From NCBI RefSeq assembly GCF_002847285.1, contig NZ_CP025407.1, positions 7,877,001-7,941,000 of the forward strand: a stretch of DNA of 64,000 nucleotides, in the 5' to 3' direction. Source of the DNA: Streptomyces sp. CMB-StM0423 (GTDB lineage Bacteria > Actinomycetota > Actinomycetes > Streptomycetales > Streptomycetaceae). Position numbers and translations under genes: made by a program. The notes beneath the pieces are model-generated. The model did not search any database, was not told where the DNA came from, and saw nothing but the letters and a program-made list of their open reading frames with translations. The first letter of the stretch is position 1. Each line of letters begins with the position of its first letter. Positions 1 through 12,000 of the stretch are shown piece after piece.

Positions 1-1
1 G

Positions 2-3000
2 CGCGGCGAGGCGGACCTCGCCCTGGCCGGCGGCGTGAACCTCAACCTCACCGCCGACGGCTACGAGATCACCGAGAGCTTCGGCGCCCTGTCGCCCGAC
101 GGCCGCTGCCACACCTTCGACGACCGCGCCAACGGCTACGTACGCGGCGAGGGCGGCGGGCTCGTGCTGCTCAAGCGGCTCGCCGACGCCCTCGAAGACG
201 GCGACCGCGTGCTCGGCGTCATCCTCGGCAGCGCCGTCAACAACGACGGCACCACGGACACCCTCACCACCCCGGGCAGCCGGGGCCAGACCGACCTGCT
301 GCGACTGGCCTGCGACCGCGCCGGCGTCGTGCCCACCGACGTCCAGTACGTCGAACTGCACGGCACCGGCACCCGGCTCGGCGACCCCGTCGAGGCGACG
401 GCACTCGGCGAGACCCTGGGCGCGGGACGCGGCGACGGGGACCGGCTGCGCGTCGGCTCCGCCAAGACCAACGTCGGCCACCTGGAAGGCGCCGCGGGCA
501 TCACCGGCCTGATCAAGACGCTGCTGAGCCTGCACCACCGGGAGCTGCCCCGCAGCCTCCACTTCCGCTCCGCCAACCCCGCGATCCCGCTCGCCGACCT
601 CGGGCTGCGGGTGCAGGAGGAGCACGGGCCGTGGCCGCATGAGGACCGGCGGCTGATCGCCGGCGTCAGCTCGTTCGGGATGGGCGGGGCGAACGCCCAC
701 GTGGTGGTGGCGGAACCGCCGGCGCGGAGCGCTGACGCCGCGGTGGGGCCCGGTCGCGTAGGCACCGCGCAAGACGACCTCACGGAGGATGCGGCGCCCG
801 CCACCGGCGCCGGCGTGCTGCCCTTCCTCCTCTCCGCCCGCAGCGCCGCCGCCCTGCGGGCCCAGGCGCGCCGGCTGCACGACCACCTGACCGCGCGTGG
901 CGACGTCGCCCCTCCCGTCGACGTCGCCCGCGCCCTCGTCACCACCCGCGCGGCCTTCGAGTACCGGGCCGCCGTCCTCCCCGCCCTCACCCCCGCGGAG
1001 GCGGCGGCTCCGGCCGCCGGGGGGACGCTCGACGCCCTGCTCGCCGGCCTGGCTGCGCTCGCCGACGACACCCCCGCCGCCGGCGTCCTGCGCGGCACGG
1101 TCCGCGACGGCCGCGTCGCGCACCTCTTCGCCGGCCAGGGCAGCCAGCGCGCGGGCATGGGCCGCGAACTGCACGCGACCTGGCCGGTCTTCCGCGCCGC
1201 GCTCGACGAGCTGTGCACCGCGCTCGACGTCGCGCTCGCGCCGTACGTCGACAGCCCCCTGCGCGACGTGATGTTCGCCGAGGACGACCCGGAGCTGCAC
1301 CGCACGGTCTACGCGCAGCCGGCGCTCTTCGCCTTCGAGGTCGCCCTCTTCCGGCTGCTGGAGAGCTGGGGCATGCGCCCGGACGCGGTGGCAGGACACT
1401 CCATCGGCGAACTCGCCGCCGCCCACGTCGCCGGGGTGCTCACGCTGCCCGACGCCTGCCGCCTGGTCGCGGCCCGCGGCGGGCTCATGCAGGCGCTGCC
1501 GGAAGGCGGCGCGATGATGTCCGTCCGCGCCCCGGCCGACGAGGTCGAGGCGCTGCTCACCGGCCCCGACGCCCTCCCCGGGCTGGACGTGGCCGCGGTC
1601 AACGGCCCCGCGGCCACGGTCGTTTCCGGCGCTGCGGAGGCGGTCGAGCGGCTGGCCGCGGTGTGCGCGAAGCGCGACTGGAAGACGCGCAGGCTGCGGG
1701 TGAGCCACGCCTTCCACTCCGCGCACATGGACGGCATGCTCGCCGACTTCGCCGCCGTCGCCGCCGAGCTGGACTTCCGGCCGCCGCGCATCCCGATCGT
1801 GTCCAACCTCGACGGCCAGGAGGTCGGCGCCGACGAGGTCTGCGACCCCGGCTACTGGGTGCGGCACGTCCGGCAGACCGTCCGCTTCCACGACGGCGTG
1901 CGCTGGCTGGGCGCGGCCGGCGTCACCACGCTCGTGGAGATCGGTCCGGACGGTGTCCTGTCCGCCATGGCCAAGGACTGCCTGCCGAGCGCCGTGACCG
2001 TACCGCTGCGCCGCGGCGGCACGCCCGAGGTGCGCGAGGTGCTGACGGCGGCCGTACGGGCCCATCTGCACGGCGTCGCCGTCGACTGGTCCGCCGTGTT
2101 CCAGGGCGCGGACGCCGGGCATGTCGACTTGCCGACGTACGCGTTCCAGCGCGAGCGCCACTGGCTCACGGGGGAGCGGCAGGCCCCGGCGGTACGCCCG
2201 GCCGACGACCCCGGCGGGGCCCGTACGGAATCGTCTGTCTCCTCCGCGCCGACGGCCCCCGCCGCCGGTACCGGCGGCGACCCGGCGGCGACCCTGGCGC
2301 TCGTCGTGGGCGAGGCCGCGGGTGTCCTCGGGTACGCCGACGCATCGGCTGTCGAGGTCCGGCGCGCCTTCCGCGACCTGGGCTTCGACTCGATCTCCGC
2401 CGTCACCCTCCGGGACCGGCTGGCCGACGCCACCGGCCTCGACCTGCCCAGCTCCGTCCTCTTCGACCACCCCACCCCCGAACGCCTTGCCGCCCACCTG
2501 CACGCCCGCCTCACCGGCGCCGACGACGGCGTCGTGACGACGGCCACCACCGTGGACGCGGACGATCCGGTCGTCGTGGTGGGGATGGCGTGCCGCTATC
2601 CGGGTGGTGTGACGTCGCCGGCGGAGCTGTGGGACCTGGTGTGGTCGGGGCGCGAGGGGATCTCGGAGTTTCCGGTGGATCGTGGCTGGGGCGCCGATCT
2701 TTTCGATGCGGACCCGGGTAAGTCGGGGAAGTCGTACGCGCGTCATGGTGGGTTTCTGCATGATGCGGGGGATTTCGATGCGGAGTTCTTCGGTGTCTCG
2801 CCGCGTGAGGCGCTGGCGATGGATCCGCAGCAGCGGTTGGTGCTTGAGGCGTCGTGGGAGGCGTGCGAGCGCGCTGGTGTCGACCCCGACAGCCTGCGCG
2901 GCAGCCGCACCGGCGTCTACATCGGCGCCACCGCGCAGGAGTACGGGCCCCGGCTCGCCGACGGGCACGACGGCCACGACGGGCACCTGCTCACCGGCAC

Positions 3001-6000
3001 CACGGTCAGCGTGCTGTCGGGGCGGGTGGCGTACGCGTTCGGTCTTGAGGGCCCGGCGGTGACGATCGACACCGCGTGCTCGTCGTCGCTCGTCGCGCTG
3101 CACCTGGCGGCGCAGGCGCTGCGGAACGGGGAGTGCGACCGGGCGCTCGTCGGCGGCGTCACGGTCATGGGCTCGCCCGGGATGTTCCTGGAGTTCTCGC
3201 GGCAGCGGGGGCTGTCGCCGGACGGCCGGTGCAAGGCGTTCGCGGAGGGCGCGGACGGTACGGGCTGGGCCGAGGGCGTGGGGCTGCTGCTGGTGGAGCG
3301 GCTGTCGGAGGCGCGGCGGCAGGGGCACGAGGTGCTGGCGGTGCTCCGGGGCTCGGCGGTGAACCAGGACGGTGCGTCGAACGGTCTGACCGCGCCCAAC
3401 GGGCCTTCCCAGCAGCGGGTCATCCAGCAGGCGCTGGCCGGCGCGGGACTCGTCGCAGGGCAGGTCGACGCCGTCGAGGCGCACGGGACCGGCACCAAGC
3501 TCGGCGACCCGATCGAGGCTCAGGCGCTGCTCGCGACGTACGGGCGAGAGCATTCGGCGGAACGGCCGCTGTGGCTGGGGTCGTTGAAGTCCAACATCGG
3601 GCACACGCAGGCCGCGGCCGGTGTCGCGGGCGTCATCAAGATGATCGAGGCGATGCGGCGCGGGTCCCTGCCGCAGACATTGCACGTCGATCAGCCCACC
3701 ACGCACGTGGACTGGGACGCGGGTGCGGTCTCCTTGCTGACGGAGGCGCGGGAGTGGCCGGAGACGGGGGAGCCGCGGCGGGCGGCTGTGTCGTCGTTCG
3801 GGATCAGCGGCACGAACGCGCACGTGATCCTGGAGGCGGCACCGGAGGAGGAGCCGGCGACTGCCGAGCGGTCCGGTGTGCTTCCGGTGGTGCCGTGGGT
3901 GGTGTCGGCGCGTAGCGCGGAGGCGTTGCGGGAACAGGCCGCGCGGCTGGGGGAGTTCCTGGCGGCGGGCGGGGGAGAGGTGTCTCCCGTCGACGTGGGG
4001 CTCTCGCTGCTGTCGCGGTCGACGGGCGACTACCGGGCCGTGGTGGCGGGTTCCGACATCGAGGAGTTGACGAGGGCGCTGGCGCGGGTGGCGGCGGACG
4101 ACTCCGAGCGGTCCCCGGCTTCGGTGGGCGGTGGTGTGGGTCTTCTGTTCACCGGTCAGGGTGCGCAGTGGCCGGGGATGGGTGCGGGGCTGACGGGTTT
4201 TGCGGTCTTCCGGGAGGCGTTCGAGGAAGTCTGTGCCGGGTTCGACGGGCTGCTGAGCCGCCCGCTGGGCGAGGTGCTGGCCGACACCGGTTCCGACGGG
4301 CTCATCCATCGCACGGAGTTCACGCAGCCGGGGTTGTTCGCGTTCGAGGTGGCGATGTTCCGCCAGTTGTGTGCGTGGGGTGTGGAGCCGGGCGTGCTGG
4401 TGGGGCATTCGGTGGGCGAGCTGGCCGCCGCGCACTGCGCGGGCGTGTGGTCGCTCGAAGACGCCTGCCGTCTGGTGGCTGCGCGTGGACGGTTGATGGA
4501 TGCGCTGCCGGCGGGTGGTGCGATGGTGTCGCTGCGCGGCAGCTTGGGCGAGGTTCACGCCCTGCTGGAGGGCAGTTCTCAGGTCGACGTGGCGGCGGTC
4601 AACGGGCCGCGTTCGGTGGTGATTTCCGGTGATGAGCGGGAGATCGAAGGGCTGGTGTCCCGCTGGGAGGCGGGTGGCGGCCGGGCCCGTCGGCTGCGGG
4701 TGTCCCACGCCTTCCACTCGCCTTTGATCGAGCCGATGCTGGCCGGCTTCCGCCGGGTGGCCGAGGACGTCGAGTACCACCGGCCTTCCCTGACACTGGT
4801 CTCGAACGTCACGGGCCAACTCGCCGACGCGGAGACCGTCTGCGATCCCGAGTACTGGGTCCGGCACGTACGCCACGCCGTCCGCTTCGCAGAGGGCGTG
4901 CAGTCGGCAGCTCGTACGGGCGTCTCCGTTTTCGTGGAGGTGGGGCCCGCCCCGGTGCTGACCGCCATGGGACAGGAATGCCTTCCGGACGCGCCCGTCA
5001 ATTGGGTCGCCCTCTCCCGCGCGCCCCGGGAAGAAACCAAAGAATCGCGGATCGAACAATCTGCGAAGGCAAACGAAGAATTTGCGCACGAGGACGTGCG
5101 TGCCGCCGGTGTGCTGATGTCCGGCGTGGGCGCCGCGTTCTCCGCGGGCGCGCGCGTGGATTGGCGCGCGGTGTTCGGCGGCGTCGGCGGACGGCCGGTC
5201 GCGCTGCCGACGTACGCCTTCCAGCGGCGCCACTACTGGCTGTCCGGGTCGGCGGTGAGCGGTGACCCGGCGGGTCTCGGTCTCGGTGCGTTCGGGCATG
5301 GGCTGCTGGGTGCGGCGGTGACCGTGGCGTCGTCCGGTGCGGTGGTGCTGACCGGTCGTATCTCGCGCGCCCGCGACGGCTGGCTGACGGGGCATCGGAT
5401 CCAGGGCCGTGTGCTGGTCCCCGGGGCCGCGCTGGTGGAGATGGCGCTGAGGGCCGGAGACGAGGCCGGGTGTCCGGTCCTCGAAGACCTCACTCTCGAA
5501 GCGCCGTTGGAGCTGCCGGAGACCGGGGGCGTGCAGATCCAGGTCACCGTCGACCCGGCAGAGGATCGCGGATCGGCTCGTACGGTCACGGTGCACGCCC
5601 GCCCCGACGACGACCCGGACCGCCCCTTCACCCGGCACGCCACCGGCCGCCTCACCCCCGTCATCGATGACGCGGCCGGCGAGCCGTGGCAGGGCGCATG
5701 GCCGCCCGCCGGGGTCGAAGGCGCAGACCTGGCAGGCGCATACGACCGGCTGGCCGAGCTTGGTTACGACTACGGCTCCGGCTTCCAGGGCCTGACCGCG
5801 CTGTGGCAGGACGGCTCGACCCGCTACGCCGAGGTCGTACTGCCCGAGGAGCACAGCGGGGAACACGGCCCCGATTCCTTCGGGCTTCACCCCGCCCTCC
5901 TCGACGCCGCCCTCCACACCCTCCTCGTCGACAGCGGCGACAGCCCTGACGCGGGCATCCGTGTGCCGTTCTCGTGGTCCAAAGTGGCGCTGCACGCCAC

Positions 6001-9000
6001 CGCCGCCACCCACCTGCGCGTCAAGGCCGCCACCGTCGGCCCCGACACCGTCGAACTCACCCTCTTCGACGCCGAAGGCGGTCCGGTCGCCGAGATCGGC
6101 GAGCTGACGCTCCGTACGCTCGCGGCCGAGCCCCAGGCCACCGCCGACCTCTACACCCTGCGCTGGACCCCGCAGCAACTCCCCGCCGCCGCAACGGACC
6201 TCACCGGCTGGGCCACCCTCGGCCCCGCCGCGCCGGTCCCCGACACCGCCGCCCGGCACCACCCCGACCTCACCGCTCTCCTCGCCGCCGACCAGCAGCC
6301 CACCGCCGTCGTCTATGCCCCCGGCCCCGGCGACGCCACCCCCGCCGCCGCCCACCTGGCAGTACACGACCTGCTCACCCTGCTTCAGCACTACCTCGCC
6401 GAACCCCGGCTCACCGACACCCCCCTCGTCCTCCTCACCCGCCACGCCCACACCGCCGAGCCCGACCCCGTCCACGCGGCGCTCTGGGGCCTGGCCCGTA
6501 CGGCGCAGGGCGAGCAGCCGGACCGTATCCACCTCCTCGACACCGACGACCACCCCGACACCCGCACCCACCTCCCGAGCGCCCTCGCCCACGCGCTCAC
6601 CACTCCCCAACTCGCCCTTCACGTCGGCACCCCGCACACCCCGCACCTCACCCACCTGCCGCCCCCGGGCGACGCAGGACAGGCACTCGGCCGCCGCAAC
6701 GGCACCGTGCTGATCACCGGCGGGGCCGGGGCGCTGGGCGGGCTGGTCGCCCGTCACCTGGTGGCGACGCACGGCGTACGGCACCTGCTGCTCGCCGGCC
6801 GCCGCGGTATCGACACGCCCGGAGCCTCCGAATTGCAGGAGGAACTGCGGGCCGCCGGTGCCGAGGCCACGTTCGCCCGCTGCGACCTCACCGACCGCGA
6901 CGCCGTGGCCCGGATGCTCGCCGGCCTTCCCGGCGACCGGCCGCTGACCGCGGTCATCCACGCCGCAGGCGTCGTCGCCGACGCCACGATCGCGTCCCTC
7001 ACGCCCGAGGCGCTGCGCGACGTCCTGGCCCCCAAGATCGACGCCGCGACGCACCTCGACGAGCTGACGCGCGACCTCGATCTCGACGCCTTCGTCCTCT
7101 TCTCCTCGATCGCCGGCGTGCTCGGCACCCCCGGCCAGGGCAACTACGCCGCGGCCAACGCCTGGCTCGACGCCCTGGCCGCCCGCCGCCGGGCCCAGGG
7201 GCTGGCGGGACAGGCCCTCGCGTGGGGCCTGTGGGGCGACGTCGGCGGGAACGGCGGCATGGGCGCCGCACTCGGCGAGGCCGAACTCGCGCGCTGGCAC
7301 CGCAGCGGCATCGCCCCGCTGACGCCGGAGCTGGGGCTCGCTTCCTTCGACGCGGCCCTGCGCACCCGTACGCCGAACGTCATCCCCGTACGCATGGACC
7401 TCCCCGCGCTTCGCGCGCAGGCCGAGGTCGGCGAAGTCCCGTACCTCCTCCGCGACTTCGCCCCCCGCCGCCGCGCCCGCCGGGTGGCGGCGGCCGGGAC
7501 GGCGGCCGGCACGTCCGCCCTCGCCGCCCGGCTGGCGGGGCTCGACGCGGAGGCACAGGACGCCGAACTGGTCGGGCTCGTCCGCACCCAGGCCGCGCTG
7601 GTCCTGGGCTACGACGACGCGGCAGCCGTCGACGCCGAGCAGGACTTCAAGGCACTCGGCTTCGACTCCCTGACCGCCGTCGAGCTGCGCAACCGCGTCA
7701 ATGCCGCGGCGGGCGTGCGCCTCGCCCCCACGGTCGTCTTCAACTACCCCACCCCCGCGGGCCTCGCCCGCCACCTGCGCGACGAAGTACTCGGAGCCGT
7801 CACCGCCTCCGCCGCGACGGCGCCCGTGACCGCCGTGAATGCGGACGACCCCGTGGTCGTCGTGGGGATGGCGTGCCGCTATCCGGGCGGCGTGACCTCT
7901 CCGGCGGAGCTGTGGGACATGGTCTGGTCCGGCGGCGAGGGGATCTCGGAGTTTCCGGCGGATCGTGGCTGGGGCGCCGATCTTTTCGATGCGGACCCGG
8001 GTAAGTCGGGGAAGTCGTACGCGCGTCATGGTGGGTTTCTGCATGATGCGGGGGATTTCGATGCGGAGTTCTTCGGTGTCTCGCCGCGTGAGGCGCTGGC
8101 GATGGATCCGCAGCAGCGGTTGGTGCTTGAGGCGTCGTGGGAGGCGTGCGAGCGCGCTGGTGTCGACCCCGACAGCCTGCGCGGCAGCCGCACCGGCGTC
8201 TACGTCGGCGTCATGTACCACGACTACGTGCCCCGCATGTCGACCGAGCGACAGGAGATCGAGGGCTACGCGCTGACGGGGAACCTGTCGAGCGTGCTGT
8301 CGGGCCGGGTGGCGTACGCGTTCGGGCTCGAAGGCCCGGCGATGACGATCGACACCGCGTGCTCGTCGTCGCTCGTCGCGCTGCACCTGGCGGCGCAGGC
8401 GATGCGGAACGGGGAGTGCGACCGGGCGCTCGTCGGCGGCGTCACCGTGATGGCGACGCCGAACACCTTCGTGGAGTTCTCGCGGCAGCGGGGGTTGTCG
8501 CCGGACGGTCGTTGCAAGGCGTTCGCGGAGGGCGCAGACGGTACGGGCTGGAGCGAGGGCGTGGGGCTGCTGCTGGTGGAGCGGCTGTCGGAGGCGCGGC
8601 GGCAGGGGCACGAGGTGCTGGCCGTGCTCCGCGGCTCCGCCGTCAACCAGGACGGTGCGTCCAACGGGCTGACCGCACCCAACGGGCCCTCCCAGCAGCG
8701 GGTTATCCAGCAGGCACTGGCCGGCGCGGGGCTGAGCGCAGGGCAGGTCGACGCGGTCGAGGGCCACGGGACCGGGACCAAGCTCGGCGACCCGATCGAG
8801 GCCGAAGCGCTGCTGGCGACGTACGGGCGGGAACACTCCGACGAGCGGCCGCTGTGGCTCGGCTCGATCAAGTCCAACCTCGGGCACACGCAGGCCGCGG
8901 CCGGTGTCGCGGGCGTCATCAAGATGATCGAGGCGATGCGGCACGGCGCGCTGCCGCAGACCCTGCACGTGGACACGCCGAGCACCCATGTCGACTGGGA

Positions 9001-12000
9001 CGCGGGTGCGGTCTCCTTGCTGACGGAGGCGCGGGAGTGGCCGGAGACGGGGGAGCCGCGCCGGGCCGCGGTGTCGTCGTTCGGGATCAGCGGCACGAAC
9101 GCGCACGTGATCCTGGAGCAGCCGGCAGCCGAGCCGGTGCGCGAGGAGCCGGGTTCTGCTGTGCTTCCGGCGGTGCCGTGGGTGGTCTCGGCGCGTAGCG
9201 CGGAGGCCCTGCGGGAACAGGCGGCGCGGCTGGCGGAGTTCGTCGCGGCCGCCGGGGGAGAGGTGTCTCCGGTCGACATCGGTTCGTCGCTGCTGTCGAG
9301 GGCGACGGGCGACTACCGAGCCGTGGTCGTCGGCGCCGACGCGGACGAACTCGGCGCCGGACTGGCGCGGTTGGCCGAGGAGGAGGCCACGCCGGTGGCG
9401 CCGGGCGGTGGTGTGGGTCTTCTGTTCACCGGTCAGGGTGCGCAGTGGTCGGGGATGGGTGCGGGGCTGACGGGTTTTGCGGTCTTCCGGGAGGCGTTCG
9501 AGGAGGTCTGTGCCGGGTTCGACGGGCTGCTGAGCCGCCCGCTGGGCGAGGTGCTGGCCGACACCGGTTCCGACGGGCTTATCCATCGCACGGAGTTCAC
9601 GCAGCCGGGGTTGTTCGCGTTCGAGGTGGCGATGTTCCGCCAGTTGTGTGCGTGGGGTGTGGAGCCGGGCGTGCTGGTGGGGCATTCGGTGGGCGAGCTG
9701 GCCGCCGCGCACTGTGCGGGCGTGTGGTCGCTCGAAGATGCGTGCCGTCTGGTGGCTGCGCGTGGACGGTTGATGGATGCGCTGCCGGCGGGTGGTGCGA
9801 TGGTGTCGCTGCGGGGCAGCTTGGGCGAGGTTCACGGCCTGCTGGAGGGCAGTTCTCAGGTCGACGTGGCGGCGGTCAACGGGCCGCGTTCGGTGGTGAT
9901 TTCCGGTGATGAGCGGGAGATCGAAGGGCTGGTGTCCCGCTGGGAGGCGGGTGGCGGCCGGGCCCGTCGGCTGCGGGTGTCCCACGCCTTCCACTCGCCT
10001 TTGATCGAGCCGATGCTGGCCGGCTTCCGCCGGGTGGCCGAGGACGTCGAGTACCACCGGCCTTCCCTGACACTGGTCTCGAACGTCACGGGCCAACTCG
10101 CCGACGCGGAGACCGTCTGCGATCCCGAGTACTGGGTCCGGCACGTACGCCACGCCGTCCGCTTCGCGGACGGCGTGCAGGCCGCCGCCCGGAGTGGCGT
10201 GTCGACGTTCATCGAGGTCGGGCCCGCCCCCGTCCTGACCGCCATGGGACAGGAATGCCTCCCGGACGAGCCGATCCAGTGGATCGCCCTCTCCCGCGCA
10301 CCGCGCGACGAGGAGCCGAACGACGCGGCAGATTCCCGTGCCGCGGGCATGCTGATGTCCGGTGTGGGCTCCGCCTACGCGGCCGGGGTGCGGGTGGATT
10401 GGCGCGCGGTGTTCGCCGGGTCCGGCGGACGGCCGGTCGCGCTGCCGACGTACGCGTTCCAGCACAGTCGCTACTGGCTCTCCGGTCCCGTCTCCGCGGG
10501 TGACCCGGCGACGCTCGGCCTGGGTGCGTTCGGGCATGGGCTGCTGGGCGCGGCGGTGACCGTGGCGTCGTCCGGTGCGGTGGTGCTGACCGGTCGTATC
10601 TCGCGCGCCGGCGACGGCTGGCTGACGGGGCATCGGATCCAGGGCCGTGTGCTGGTGCCGGGAGCGGCGCTGGTGGAGATGGCGCTGCGGGCCGGAGACG
10701 AGGCCGGGTGTCCGGTCCTCGAAGACCTCACTCTCGAAGCGCCGTTGGAGCTGCCGGAGACCGGCGGTACGCAGATCCAGGTCACCGTCGACCCCGCTGA
10801 GGACGACGGATCGGCTCGTACGGTCAGCGTGCACGCCCGCACCGACGACGACCCCGACCGCCCCTTCACCCGGCACGCCACCGGCCGCCTCACCCCCGCC
10901 GCCGACACGAACGGCGAGCCGTGGCAGGCCGCATGGCCCCCCGCGGGCGCCACGAGCGTGGACCTCACCGACACGTACGACTGGCTGGCGAAGCAGGGCT
11001 ACGAGTACGGCTCCGGCTTCCGCGGCCTGACCGCGCTGTGGCAGGACGGCTCGACCCGCTACGCCGAGGTCGTACTGCCCGAGGAGCACAGCGGGGAACA
11101 CGGCCCCGATTCCTTCGGGCTTCACCCCGCCCTCCTCGACGCCGCCCTCCACACCCTCCTCGTCGACAGCGGCGACACCCCCGACGCGGGCATCCGTGTC
11201 CCGTTCGCCTGGTCCAAGGTGGCGCTGCACGCCACCGCCGCCACCCACCTGCGCGTCAAGGCCGCCACCGCAGGTCCCGACACCGTCGAACTCACCCTGT
11301 ACGACACGCAGGGCGGCCTCATCGCCGAGGTCGGCGAGCTGACCCTGCGCACCCTGCCCGCCGGCCCCCGGCCGACCGGCATCCCCGACCACCTCTACAC
11401 CCTGCGCTGGACCCCGCAGCAACTCCCCGCCGACGCAACGGACCTCACCGGCTGGGCCACCCTCGGCCCCGCCGCGCCGGTCCCCGACACCGCCGTCCGG
11501 CACCACTCCGGCCTGGCCGACCTCCTCGCCGCCGACGACCAGCCCACCGCCGTCGTCTATGCCCCCGGCCCCGGCGACGCCACCCCCGCCGCCGCCCACC
11601 TGGCAGTACACGACCTGCTCACCCTGCTTCAGCAGTACCTCGCCGAACCCCGGCTCACCGACACCCCCCTCGTCCTCCTCACCCGCCACGCCCACGCCCT
11701 GCCCACCGACCCCGACCCCGCCACCGACCCCGCGCACACCGCGCTGTGGGGCCTGGCCCGCTCCGCGCAGGCCGAACACCCGGGCCGTATCCACCTCGTC
11801 GACACCGACGACCACCCCGACACCCGCACCCACCTCCCGAGCGCCCTCGCCCACGCACTCACCAACCCCCAACTCGCCCTCCACCACGGCACCGCCCACA
11901 CCCCCCTCCTCACCCACCTCCGCGACGATCCGCCGCTGACCCCGCCCGCCGACGCGGGCGCCTGGCGGCTGGACACCGCCACCCCCGGCACCATCGAGTC

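Noticed and set aside
5974..8004. 676-aa Arg/Pro-rich plus-strand frame inside the PKS gene
   Set aside because: Alternate-frame shadow of the PKS; composition is nearly all Arg/Pro/Gly/Ala.
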